From: Chrysomallon squamiferum | Lineage: Eukaryota; Mollusca; Gastropoda; Neomphalida; Peltospiridae | DNA length: 64,000 nt | Direction: 5' to 3' | Assembly: GCA_012295275.1 (NCBI GenBank) | Contig: CM022670.1 | Location: 38,939,251-39,003,250 of the forward strand | Part shown: piece after piece, positions 28,271-40,740 of the stretch | How the letters are laid out: every line of letters starts with the position of its first letter | Position numbering within the stretch: the first letter of the stretch is position 1 | Translations under genes and position numbers: made by a program | The notes under the pieces: model-generated | What the model was told of the DNA's origin: nothing | Database searches by the model: none | The model's input: the letters and a program-made list of their open reading frames with translations, nothing else

Positions 28271-29637
28271 GTAAGAGGTAGGGACAGAAAATGAATGATC
28301 TCTTCTTCATAAAATCTGTATATAGCCAATTTAAAATATCTAAATAAATAAATAAATAAATAAAAATAAAATAAAATCATTCTTAGGTTACATTTTTTTT
28401 CAACGATTGCATACATATGCGCCGCATTCATTGCATATTCAGCATAACATTACAAACTAATAAATAAATAAATAAATACAAAATACATAAACAATACAAA
28501 CAAACAAACAAACAAACAAACAAATTACAAATTCCGTCAAATTTATTTCTTTGTTCTTCTTTACGATTCTTCCACCTTTAACTCCACGACCGCTGAAATT
28601 TAGACATCAAACTCGTTTATTATTTTTTTTCTGCACCAATAACATTGGTATTTTCAATTAACGTTTGTAAATAATTACAACCAAGGTCAGCCTTAGTTCT
28701 ACAACAACACGTGTTTAGAAGCTATGTCCTGAAAAAAAAAAAAAAAAAAAAAAATAGGGTTAGTGCCAATTAGTGCAGATTTTAATGTTATTTATGATCA
28801 GCGCGGAAATGTGTACCCTCACAGGTACACGTGTTCCGTATACCGCACCGAGCTACGCAGTGACCTCCCTTGTTTTCTACATCAGTACGTTAAATAACAT
28901 ACCGACTGTAAAGACGACGGCAACAACACCAACACTGTTAATAACATAAACGATAATAAAAACAACAACAGCATCACCACCATAATAATATCACTACCAT
29001 CACCAGCAACAATAATAATAGCAGTCGTTGTAGTTGTAGTAGTAATGATGATGGTGGTGGCTGATAGTGGTTCATAGTAGTAGTAGAAATAGTGGTAATG
29101 GTGGCGGTCGTCGTGGTGGTGCTGAAGGTGGTAGTAGTAGTAGTTATTGTAGTAGAGATTCTATAAATAATTTAATTAATAAGTGTATATGTATAGTGGT
29201 TAAAATCTATTACAGCCTTCCAATGATTATTTTGTTTGTTTGGTTATGAATATCATAGTTTGCCAATAATAAAGTTTTATAATATAATAGGTTTACTGCT
29301 CTCGTTATCCTTCCATTTTTGTGAATTCCTCAAGGTCTGAATAAAAAATAAGATAAAAAATTAAGAATTACAAAAATCTTTGTGTGTCGCATCTTCGTTT
29401 TCAAACTTGTTAAATATCTGATTTATTTTCTCTTCAGGCACTGATGGGCTGCAGGTACCCTGATTTAAGACATCAGCAAACAACTAATATTTGTTTTTGG
29501 TGTTTATTATTCATTTGGCACTTGTGGAATAATCGATGATATCGCAACGATTATACACTGGTGCCAAATAACAGGTAACGCCATAATCGTCACAGAAACT
29601 AGTAGATGATAGACGTTAAATTTACAGACAAATGAAG

Positions 29638-29669
29638 CAGCTACGAATTATTATTATTATTATTATTAC

Positions 29670-29717
<48 letters not shown>
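29638..29717. repeat. (TTA)n microsatellite
   Basis: About 24 TTA/ATT units with one slip near 29670. Confidence 0.9.
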
Positions 29718-29718
<1 letters not shown>

Positions 29719-30997
29719 TCATCATTTACTTTTATTATTTATATTGTTGTTGTCGTCGTTGTTATTATTTGTTGGTGCTGGTGTATTTTGAACGAACATT
29801 CAAAAACATATTCGCGATTTCCTTGCTTTGCTTTAATGACAACATTTCAGCTTTCTTTTTTAATTTAATCGTGTTTGTATTTGTTATTGTTGAAAAGGCG
29901 TATTTTCAGGGTAGGATTAATTTAGTGATCGGGAACTGTAGCATAGCAGCATAAATTCAGAACCCCCCCCCCCCAAAAAAATCCATTGTGCTGAACTGAT
30001 TTGTTTGTCTGTGATGAATTGAAATCGATATATCATTTTAAAAATACATAAATAAAATTAAAAAATTATAACGACAACAATAATGATAAATAAACACCAT
30101 TCCAAGAAGAATTATTTTACTAAATTCTTCCAAAGATTTAAGGGTCTCAACATCCTTTATGGTCACTGCAACATACATATATTAAATCATAAATTATTTA
30201 CTTGCAAAATAAGGTAATTCAATATATTTCCTTTGCACAAAGACAGGTACTACGACAAATATATCAGACGTTACAAGATTAAGAGATTCAATTACTTAAT
30301 GCGGGCGTTTCAAAAATGCAAGGCCCAAGCATTTGCTACTACGATAATCGGTATTGATCGTTTTAACACTTCAAAAGCAGACTATCTTCGTCTGATGACA
30401 CGTTAAAATGGTACAATTAATGATTAATGTGCTAGTTTCTGTTAAAAGTTTTGCTACTCACAAACACATGCACAGATTCGCCATATTAGCGTTTCATTAC
30501 CGCTTGAATGTTTTAAAACACGTGACAGAAATAAAAAATAAAAATGAAAACAAGCAAAATTGCATCATCCACATAAACCAGACAAACGCATCTTCCAAAT
30601 ATATCCAGAGCTGCTCCTTTGAGATAAATATACCTACTTTTCATCGGTATATTATTATTCTAATTTTTTTCAAAGCATCATTTTCGCCAGTATATTATTT
30701 ACCTTTTTTGAAAAACATCTATTGCTTATTTAAAGAAGGGCATAGTGTTAGATAAAACAGGAAATGCCAACCGTGTACTCTCTCAGTACATATGTTATAA
30801 GTAAGAGAAGGTAGAAGAACTGTGTTGTATTTACAGTAGGTATTATGTTGTCTGTGTTTTATATATATAGAGAGAGATCTGACTCTTCACATATAACACG
30901 ACTAAGGAATGCTGTACATCCAGAAGCATTTTTTTAGTCCAAGTTAAAAGTGAATAGTTCAAATACTTTAAGCATGTCTTAGAGTAACAGTGATAAA

Positions 30998-30998
30998 A

Positions 30999-31049
<51 letters not shown>

Positions 31050-31148
31050 ATAGTAAATTAATTAATTAGTTAATTAAACTTACTAAATACAAATAAATAA
31101 GCATTAATTATGTTAATAACTAAATGAGTAAATAATTAAATATGTCTT

Positions 31149-31219
<71 letters not shown>

Positions 31220-31310
31220 CTCTATCTCTGTCTGTCTGTCTATCAGTCTATCTAGTTATATATCTGTATGTCTCTCTGTTTGTCTGTCTGTCTGTCTGTC
31301 TTTAATTTTC
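30998..31310. repeat. (AAAT)n and (TCTA)n/(TCTG)n tetranucleotide blocks
   Basis: About 14 AAAT units (30998-31052), then about 95 bp of ordinary AT-rich sequence, then about 19 TCTA units followed by TCTG variants (31146-31305). Confidence 0.9.
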
Positions 31311-32632
31311 TTAAATTATTAACATTGTAACAAAATTAATCATATTCTATAAGACAGCTGTTGCAGGCAACATACGTAATTCCTTCTGTTAACTGCAATT
31401 AAATCAGAGTACTATAACGTCGATACTGGTACTGATATAAAAAGTACTATAATGTCGACTCTGGTACCGATATAAGTATATATTTTTTTTAAAAGAGTTA
31501 AAACTCGGTTATAAATGCAGCTGTTGCTAGATTTCCAGTGCATGACACTGAGCGTTCAGGTGTTAGAATTTCAGTCGGATGTTTTTATTAAATATTTTAA
31601 AATATCACACATACTTGTCAGTGACTGTGAAAAAGGTCAATGATGACAATGCTGTAACGTTAGCAGGTGGGCAACAATAATTTTTTTTTTTTTTTTAATT
31701 AAGTCAGGCGATTATTGTTTTGTTGTTGTTGTTGCTGCTTTATTGCTGTTGTTGCAGTTAGTATTATTGTAAGGAAGGTGGACGTCTTCATTGTGGGTTT
31801 GTTTCAAAATGAATTGTAATGATCGACCAGACAAATTTAAAGATGGCTCACTTGTATTTAAATGTATTTATTGTAGTAGTAGTAATAGTAGTAGTAGTAG
31901 CAGTAGTAATTTTATTGAATGCTGTATTTGTAGTATTAGCAGAAGAAAATAGAACGAACTCGTGGGTTACAGTGGCAGCAGTAGTAGTGATAGTAAAATA
32001 TAAAGTAGATGTGGAGTTTGTCACTTTTGTTACAGTTAAATTCTAACTAAAGTATTAAAACAAAGGAAAACGTTGTGATAAAGTAGTAGTTACAATGAAA
32101 AGAAAATCCGCAAAAAGTTTTGGCAGTTTTAATAATAGTTAAAATTATTTTAGTACAAACAGCAAAACAAATTTCTGACCTTACTGGCAAACATTAAAAA
32201 AAAAAATAAAAAAAAAAAAAAAAAAAAAAATTATATATAGACCTATATAATAAAAAGTTAAAAAAAAACACCTTAGTTTACACTAAGCCTACTACGCGAG
32301 TGAAATATGCGTTCATGAATGGAAAACGCCGATAAAGAAATGCCGTTCACATGTGAATGTGGTAGGTCAAATAGATTCAACAAGGACGTAACCTCCGGCT
32401 ATTAATTTTCACATCAAGAAAGCATTCTAGTCCGGGTAAAACAGCGGTCAGGTTCGTAGCGCTTTTTATCAGTAATTAGAAACGACAGGCATTTCTAGCT
32501 TGAAATGTGTCTGAATGAAAACAAAAAACACTGACACCATGTAAATAAACATAGCTGAGTAAAATTTTCATTGACATCCCACCCCTTAATTATGAATATG
32601 TTGTTATTTTAATTAGTGTTGTTGTGTTGTTG

Positions 32633-32634
<2 letters not shown>

Positions 32635-32669
<35 letters not shown>

Positions 32670-32686
32670 CATACATACACACATAC

Positions 32687-32755
<69 letters not shown>
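32635..32755. repeat. (AT)n(CATA)n(AT)n(GT)n compound microsatellite
   Basis: Four adjoining blocks of TA, CATA, AT and GT repeats. The (GT)n part has about 24 units. Confidence 0.95.
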
Positions 32756-32757
<2 letters not shown>

Positions 32758-33394
32758 TTTATTTTTATTTATTTTTATTTTTATTTTTTTGCCAAAGGGT
32801 TAGTCGGTGTAAAATGACCGACTTTAATTCTCACTGGATTTCAGTATGAAGGTTCCTCGGTGCAGATGAATGTTCAGTTTTGTAAAATCTAGATGATTTC
32901 CCATTGTTGTTATATTATTAATTCTTCATTATCCTTTCTTTCCTTTGTCTTTTTTTTTTTTTTTTCATCTTCTATATTTCTCTTCTTCTGATTAAATATT
33001 CGAAAATAGTCTTACTTTAATCCAACATCCAAATCGGCTGCTCTTTTAAGTTATTAACACTGTTCAACAGATCTTTCTATTTCTTATCAGCTCTACATGT
33101 CATCTGCATATCAGTTGTTGAATAAATAAATAAATATATATATATATACATCCACACACACACACATAATAATAATAAAAGAAGTCAGAATTATAAATAA
33201 TTCTTATTTTGCTGGACCCTCAATGGAGATGGTGCAGTTAAACTGGGCCAATTTAAAAGGGGATTATTTCATTTTAAGAAGAAACTATGTTTGGTTTTCC
33301 TTTTAAAAATATTTCTTCGTTTTTATTGTACAATAAATTATACCTTGGGTACGAACTTCTATATCAGTTTCTTTAAACTGAACTGTATCACATT

Positions 33395-33399
<5 letters not shown>

Positions 33400-33483
<84 letters not shown>
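33400..33483. repeat. (CA)n(CT)n compound microsatellite
   Basis: About 17 CA units and about 22 CT units are separated by gttttat. Confidence 0.95.
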
Positions 33484-33488
<5 letters not shown>

Positions 33489-34848
33489 CACACTATATTT
33501 CTGTCAGTCTGTTGTATGTCTCTCTTAAATGCATACATAAATCACATGTAGATATACATACACGTGCTATCACATTTTGAAAGAGAACGTCATGACAATA
33601 CACTGAGTATAATCAGTAAGCCACAAACCTTAAGACTGAATTAATATTTAAAAGACTCGGGTAATATATTTAAACTATCAAAATCACTGTAGTATCCAGT
33701 TGCATCATTTTGCAAAAGAAAAGAAGGAAAACTGCTTTGTCTATGTCATTAAGAAACAGAATATCGCTGTTAATTTTCTGTGCAATTTTCGCCAGTTCTA
33801 TCAATATAAGAATGACAACAAACAAAACTAATGTATGTTATTGCTTTATTATTATACTTTTTTTTATATATATATGCGATATAATAAGACAAACACCCGT
33901 AAACGACTTGACCCAACACACAGACAAGAGAATAACAGGATTTAAATGTTTAATTTCTGTTTTAAAATGATCGAGAAATCAAGATCTGGAACTGGTAATT
34001 GAAGAAGATATTAAACAACAATGAAAGAAAAAAATGAATCAATTTTCTCTCGTTGATAATTTAAACAAGAAAAAAAGAAAGAGAATTTCTTCGTTTGTTG
34101 ATAAACGGAATAACATTTTAAGTTCCAGCGTTTAGATTTAATATTAGGTAAACGTAATGAGAAATATTATTTTGGCTGATTAAAAATAAAACATATTCTG
34201 TATATGTTTGTTTGAAAATATGGATTAATAAGAGAGAGAGAAGACTATGGAAGTACTTTCAGGTATAAAAATAAGTTCGGATAATTTTAAATTTAAGTAT
34301 TTCTACAAAATATTGTTAACATAAGTATATTTCCAATTCTGGATAATAAGAAAATATAATGATTTTATCTATAAACAAAAATATCGTTAAGAAAATATAT
34401 AGTTTAACGCTTAATGCCCCCAAAACAACTATTATAAATTAAGTTTAATTTCATAATGTACCGAATACTTTGAGTTTATTATAATTATATGTACGTGTGT
34501 GTGTGCATCTGAAACTATAAAACCCTTCATAGTTCTAAAAGTAGATAAAGTTTTAAAGAATTCTGAAAATATACTAGAAATATATAAAAATGATACTACA
34601 TATTTCTGAAAAAAAAAAAAAAAAAAAAAATTAGATTAATTTAGTTTTTTATTTCCTAAAAAAAAAAAATAATAATAATAATAATAATAATATCCAAACA
34701 AAACAAACAAACAGCAAACACAGATTAACAATGGAATCTATAATTGTTGAATGTTATTTTGTTTTAACAAAAAACGTTGACTGATATGTACAAAAGTATA
34801 ACATTTTTGTAACAATTTTATATAATTATACAGGTTTAAATAACTCTA

Positions 34849-35456
34849 CAGTGGTACCTCGAGTTACGAGTGCTCCAACTTACGTGATTTTTGAGTTACG
34901 TGCAGACGGTCAAGTTTTTGCTTTGAGCTGCGAGCCAAAATCCGAGTTACGAGCGAGCTTCAGAAACGCCGCCGCTAGTTGGCGCAATGAATAATACCAT
35001 CCCACAGCATCTCTGTTGTTTTGTGCTCGCATTTTGTGCAGTATTTTGCCAAATTTCCATGGATTCTAAAATCGTAGAAAAACATGGCTAGGATGTACGA
35101 GCATAGTACTTTTACGATATGTACCATACTGAAGAAGAAAGAGTCGATAAAGGCGTTAAAATAATTTCTAAGCTGCGGACTTCTGTCAATGAAAAGAAGG
35201 AGAAACCCTAACCCTGTACAAAACCAATTTATTTCTTTACATTTTCTTTTATTTTGTTTTTATGCATTTTGTCATTTATACATACATTTTTCTTATTTAA
35301 AAACACGGCAGAAGATACTGGGGTGGTTTTGGGGGGCTGAACGGATTAATGGTATTTCAATTAATTTCATTATGGAAAATTGATTTGATACATGAGCAAA
35401 TAGGGTTACGAGCTCGGTCACGATACGAATTAAACTCGTAAGTCAAGGTACCGCTG
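34849..35456. mobile_element. 608-bp Tigger/pogo-like (Tc1-mariner) non-autonomous element with TA target duplication
   Basis: The left end reads CAGTGGTACCTCGAGTTACG and the right end, reverse-complemented, CAGCGGTACCTTGACTTACG. The terminal inverted repeats match at about 18 of 22 positions. A TA dinucleotide flanks both sides (34847-34848 and 35457-35458), the target duplication of the Tc1/mariner superfamily. Subterminal gagttacg/ttacgagc motifs recur inside both ends, as in Tigger-type MITEs. The interior (short plus ORF 35189-35383) shows no transposase catalytic motifs, so it depends on another copy to move. It lies 650 bp downstream of the first TGF-beta gene's stop codon. Confidence 0.85.
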
Positions 35457-35458
35457 TA

Positions 35459-36109
35459 GTTCGTTTGTAAACAGTATTCTTAAAACTGTCCATCTGGCTT
35501 TTCGATTGCTGCAAAGGTTATGCTTCCTTGCGTCAAAACCCTACACATATACGTACAAAATTACTGTAATTAACTCGAATTCCGTAATTAAATAAGAATG
35601 AGATGAATATTTTGACTAATGAGAGTTTGTTTTCATGATAAACCTGAGATAAATGATGTCGACTTCACCAAATGCTGCCAATTAATCTGAACAAATTTCT
35701 GCAAGTGTTGTCAGTCTCTTTTTGAAAACGTTGTAACCAAGAAACAAACAGGTGTAGTCTTTAACTTCCAAATGAAAACCTGAACTACGTCTAACCTTTC
35801 AGCTGTCCAGTGACCGTCTTGAAGCTTCTCAGATGAGTGTAGCTACTGTCCTTCCTTTTATATTATCTAATTACAGATACTTTCAGTGAATTTCTAACTC
35901 AGCCGTTACATGAACTCAAATATTCTTCATCTTATCCGGTAGCCTTTGATTTGTGACTCGAGGCTGGGAATTGTTCGTTTGTCAACTGTTCTAGTCTTTC
36001 AAAACCTGATTCTTCAGCAATAATAAAAAGTTCATCATCGTCATCACGGAGAAGGAGATTCAGCTTCTTGTAATGAACATTTTTCATTTTTTAGCCTTGC
36101 ACGATTCAG
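35459..36109. other. 3' flank/3' UTR of the first TGF-beta gene
   Basis: Unique, moderately AT-rich sequence between the MITE and the stop codon at 36110-36112. It probably contains the 3' UTR of the minus-strand ligand gene. I could not pick out a convincing AATAAA on the minus strand before the MITE. No other gene was seen. Confidence 0.35.
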
Positions 36110-38897
36110 CTACCTGCAGTCACACTGTAACACTTTCATCTCTGGCAGTCGCTTTGACACCAGGTTGTACTCGCTGTTGTAATAGATGATGCTGATCGAC
36201 GTAAGTCTGGACGGGGTGCACACAGGTAAACTGACCGAATTGACATTACTGAAGACACTGTGCAAGTGAAACTGGGCCTTAACGATCCCGTAGTTGGACG
36301 TTATGCTTTCCAGCGACGTCATGCATTCCCCGCTGCAGATGTTGGCGTTGTAGCCCGTGGGTTGCAGGATCCAGTACCACGACAGGCTCGTGAAGTTGAT
36401 GTACCAGGGCCTCAAGCCGCAGATTGGCGAATCGGGCGACACGGTGGCCCCGAGGTTGAAAGTCTGGTTCTCCTCCATCAGCTGCAGGCTGCTGGAGAAC
36501 GTGGAGCTGATGTCTCGTCTGCGTCGGGTTCGCGAGTGATGCAGGCTGCCAGGGTCGAGGTTCTCGTACACCACGACGATTGTTTCGTCCAGGACGAATA
36601 TCTCGTTTAGAACGTTCTCGAAAACGTTGAGGAAGCGAGACGTGATCACCTTGAACCAGATCTCGCTGTCGTGTCGTCGTCTGGTAAGATACGATGTTGG
36701 GATATTAAACACGAGAAATCTTCTCGGTTCGTGATGGTCTGTAATTTTCTGAAGTCGAACTGTCAAAAAAATAAAAATAAAAAAATAAATAAATAATAAA
36801 CAAAAAATAATAATAAAAAAATAAAGATCATTTATATTATGGTGGAACAACGAAAAATCTTTTTTTTAATTTTTAATTTTATTTTTTGTATTGTAAGAAA
36901 AAAATAATCTGACGCTTATAATCGGCATTGTAAAAGGAAATCATCAACAATTTAGTACCACCGCACCGCACTCACTTCGTTTTGATAAGAATAAAGTTTT
37001 GAAACTTAACCAGTGACTGAAATTGTATGATATTTAATGATTATAAATTAATAAAACAGCCTATATTAGATGGGTATTTATTATTAACATATATAAACAG
37101 CAATGACTCAATACTTACAGTTTCGGTGAAAGGCTCGCGTGTGCTGTGGCATCAGTCTGTAGTTTCTGACAGGAACCACCAGCTCTGCTGAAGTGATGTT
37201 ACTCTCTTCGGGCAAACCACTTACGTTAAACATCATGTGTACTCTCACATTGTGCCAAACACCATTAGGGACTGTCACAGTAAAAAAATATGCATATAAC
37301 AGTAATGTTAAGTAATCTCTGTACCATTAAAACAACAATAACAAAAAGTAATCTAAATGTCTTACAAAAATCTTTACTGTACGCTTTTCTTCATTACTGT
37401 TTTTCTTTTCTGTTTTTTTAACTATGTTTTTACTATTATTACTGTTGTTGTTAAAATTATTATTATTATTACTACTACTAGTACTACTACAATCACTACT
37501 ATTACTAATTTTATTACTACTCTACTACTCCTAGTACTACAGTTACTGTTACTATTTTTATTTATTTATTTGTTTATTTATTTAACACCGATACGAAAAA
37601 TGAAACACGCTACAGCATTTTCACGTAAAGGCCTTTTTTTTGGCAAAAACCTCGTAATTTCTTGACTGGGTTGGTTCTGTGGCACTGATTGTAACATGAA
37701 GAGGGTAATGACCGCATGAAACCTTCACTAGCGTACATCTAATATTCGTGATTAAAAAATAATTTAATAAAAAAAAAAATGTGTTGACGTGATGTTAAAC
37801 ATGTTTTTAATTCAACAATATTGACATTTGTTGATAAACTTAGCGCTAATTAATCTCACCTATTTTCATTGCTTCATGTTTAGAATAGTGATATATATAC
37901 GCGTGTGTGTGTGTGTGTCTCTCTTTCTGTCTATCTATCTATCTATCTGTCTATCTGTCTATCTAGCTATCTGTCTATATAGTTCCATCTTAAAATTACT
38001 GGTCTGTGCCCTAAAAATAGGAAATTTATCTCGTCCTCTAGTCTGAAAAACAAATAATTTGCATTTGTTTTTATTACTTATAATACTTTTATAAAATAAG
38101 GCAGGAATGACGTGTTTTTTGTTTAACGAAGCACTCGTCACATTTTTACCTACATTAATTTGACTTCAGACATAGAGAGAAGACATCCTTTCACGAGTTA
38201 TTCTTTACAGATTAGGAGTAAGGAGCATTATATGTACACGGTCCCACGGAGAAATTTTACATACAACATTCTTTTGTTATACTAATTTTTAAGCACAGGC
38301 AATATTCATATAACTTAATGTGTCCACCAAGAAGGATCGAAGGGACAACCCACTACACCTTGTATTAAAGGAATTCAAATGTCAGAAGCCATTATTAAGA
38401 AAAATAATAAATCAAATTATATTAAATTTATTATAAGCATTCGTTTTGTAACAGATTTCTAACGGGCTAAATTTTTTCAAGAGAAACATCTAACCGTTTA
38501 TTGTCATTGTTGTTTGTGTTGTTATCATCATCATCATCATCTTGTTTGAAATATTTCTGTGGAATTTTTAAAAATATCTTTGAAATATATGCCAAAAAGC
38601 TGTACCCTTTAAAAACATTTAATGTTATTGATAATCGACTAAAACCGAGAAAAACAGATCATTAACGATTCTGTCGAACCAGAGACAAACTTTAATTAGC
38701 ACCGAGCAGCAGCGACTAAATCCGAAAGTTCACGACACCAGTCCCACAGTCGGTTCAAGAGTTTAATTGTTGATCGTGACCCATTGCACGATATTTAATA
38801 ATTGTGATAATTATGTATGTCACGTGTGTAGATACCAGTTGTACCACACAATGACGGCTTAATTGAAATAACGTTTCGCTTTCATTTGAAAACAATT

Positions 38898-38941
<44 letters not shown>

Positions 38942-39779
38942 TAATTTAAAAAATACTGGCTTTAAACATAAACTATTGTTGCAGGATATAATAGAATTAA
39001 TTTCAAAAAGTTCTACAGTTCTCGTTTCACTTTTTTCAATTTCATCAATACTATAATCTTTGTTCCTATATTAAGCACTGTGGAAATCGGCATAGCGAAT
39101 GTCTTTTCCAACCGTGATCTCTAACTTTTAAATATAAAAAAAGACGATTAACCACCAGACAACAAAAACAACAAACTCGTTTACACGTGAATCCACAGGT
39201 TAAGTAATATTTACCTATCTAATGAAAAATGAAAAAAAAAAAAAGAAAGAAAAATTTACAAAAGCGGAAGAATGCTAATTATTATCATCACCATTATTCT
39301 TATTCTTATTCTCATTCTTCTTCTTCTTTTTATCATTATTATTTATTTATTTATTTCATAATTTTTCATAATTTTTATTTATTTATTTATTTATTTCTTT
39401 ATTTATTTATTTCATTTCATAATTTTTATTTATTTATTTATTTATTTTATTATTATTATTTTTTTGGGAAAAAAAAAAATAATACATTACCTCTCTGTTC
39501 TCTGACTCTGAAACTTCTGATGGTCTGCCCGTGATGGTACATCCCTCGCGTGGCGCCGTACGTCGGATCGAGTCCTTCGTCCTGGTAGCGCATGTCTTCG
39601 TACAGGTCGTACAGATAGTTCGGGATCTGCTCTCGCATGCTCGACTGGATTTCAGGCGATTGTTCCTCGGGGGGTGCAATATCCGAAAACCACCCGGACT
39701 CGAACGAAACCACGCCGACGTTGCAGCACGCGTGCACAACGACTGCCAGCGTGCTGAAGAAACGCAGCAGCAGGTACAT
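36110..39779 (-). CDS. TGF-beta superfamily ligand A, six-cysteine, three exons
   Basis: A secreted growth factor of the BMP/GDF/Nodal-like class. Exons: 39491-39779, 37119-37271, 36110-36759; both introns phase 1; 363 residues from the ATG at 39779. The signal peptide starts MYLLLRFFSTLAVVV. Prodomain landmarks are YLYDLYEDM and QTIRSFRV (exon 1), VWHNVRVHMMFNVSGLPEES (exon 2) and DETIVVVYENLD (exon 3). The furin site RTRRRRD ends near residue 229. The mature domain starts with Cys261 (CGLRPWYINF), then GYNANICSGEC, LPVCTPSRL and the terminal CDCR. Aligned with BMP2 by the 12-residue spacing to the conserved Tyr, the retained LPVC cysteine is the knot cysteine. The preceding interchain cysteine is Val. 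N-glycosylation sequons include NVS, NIT, NQT and NFT. The exact subfamily cannot be assigned by eye. Confidence 0.93.
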
Positions 39780-39793
39780 CCTTGATAAACGAC

Positions 39794-39874
39794 TTACCGA
39801 ACGACGTCGACGAAGTTGAAGCAATAAAAACAGTGCAGATTGTTTGCGTTGAGCAGACGGGCCACGAATATCAT
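39794..39874 (-). other. upstream ORF in the 5' leader of ligand A
   Basis: If transcription starts downstream of the TATA box at 39949-39956, the leader contains an ATG at 39874 opening a 26-codon frame that ends with TAA at 39796-39794, 15 bases before the ligand ATG. A three-codon ATG..TGA frame overlaps its start. Such frames often lower translation of the main ORF; here this is only inferred. Confidence 0.4.
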
Positions 39875-39948
39875 GGCATTGACGGAAAGAGGTTCAGAAT
39901 TAACATTAGCAGAAGCGCTAATTGATGACGTCCATCATCAAGGGTTGG

Positions 39949-39956
39949 TTTATATA
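39949..39956 (-). promoter_or_regulatory. TATA box of ligand A
   Basis: The minus strand reads TATATAAA in a GC-richer context, about 170 bp upstream of the ligand A ATG. A palindromic CRE-like GACGTC lies 20-30 bp downstream (about 39926-39933), near the expected transcription start. Position and sequence fit a focused promoter. Confidence 0.55.
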
Positions 39957-40277
39957 CTGAATCTTCCGTATAAAAAAAAAAATTTTAAAAAAATAAATAT
40001 TTAAAAAAAAAAAAAAGCACACCCAAATAATGATAATAATAAATAAATACGATTGTGGAACGAGTCTTGCGTATGTGTGTACTGTGATCTGACCATCTAA
40101 AACAGAGCCAATTAGAAGCTTCCTTTGTCCACTTCGCCTTCTGGTGATAATGACCATAATTACTGTCCAATGAGAAGGATCGACAGAAAGAGGTGCTTCA
40201 AGCAGGAGTGCCAATAGTGTTGTAGATAGTGGGGAAAAAAAAAAAAGTGTGTGATGCTGTTCTAAAAGAATAAGCAG

Positions 40278-40315
<38 letters not shown>

Positions 40316-40689
40316 ATACAAACAAAAAATTGTCGACATTTTTTAAATATTTGTTAACAGAATTTATCATTAATTCATGTTTCAATCGTCATGTGATTCT
40401 AAATAAGTTTTCCAAATATATATTTATGCAAATGCAAACCTATTTATATGTCTGTTACTGTTATTTACATCCTAACTCCTTTGATCTAGCGATAAAATAG
40501 AATTTTGTGAATGCAGATCTTAGAACACATCATACAAGGCATTATAGCAGTGATGGATGGTAACAATCTAATTAAAGTCTTATTTACATTTAATCATCTT
40601 GTATAATTATTTAATATGTTATACCAATAAGGGAAGAAAACATTTATTGATCTGAGTCGTGATTTGAGTTCAAAAGTGAAGAAAGAAAT

Positions 40690-40740
<51 letters not shown>

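Larger units (their letters stand above)
25000..34848. other. AT-rich intergenic stretch with microsatellites, no gene seen
   Basis: Includes an ATT/AGT/ATC block (25199-25380), a (GA)n tract (27369-27450), a poly(T) run (27882-27907), a (GT)n tract (28223-28270), (AAAT)n and (AAAC)n patches (28344-28365, 28458-28523), a (TTA)n block (29638-29717), a C-rich run (29966-29975 region), tetranucleotide blocks (30998-31310), AT/GT tracts (32635-32755), a CA/CT compound (33400-33483) and poly(A) runs (32190-32230, 34611-34630). A 35-bp two-copy repeat (gtactataacgtcgatactg type) lies at about 31408-31477. The ORF at 30408-30755 matches nothing I know. Confidence 0.45.

Noticed and set aside
30408-30755. 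115-codon plus-strand open frame
   Set aside because: No recognisable domain or splice context, and the composition matches surrounding non-coding DNA. Left as unassigned intergenic sequence.
39780-39824. Extending the ligand A N-terminus to 39824
   Set aside because: The frame is open to 39824 but that codon is TTG, not ATG. The first ATG is at 39779 and begins a good signal peptide, so the upstream arginine-rich residues are leader sequence.
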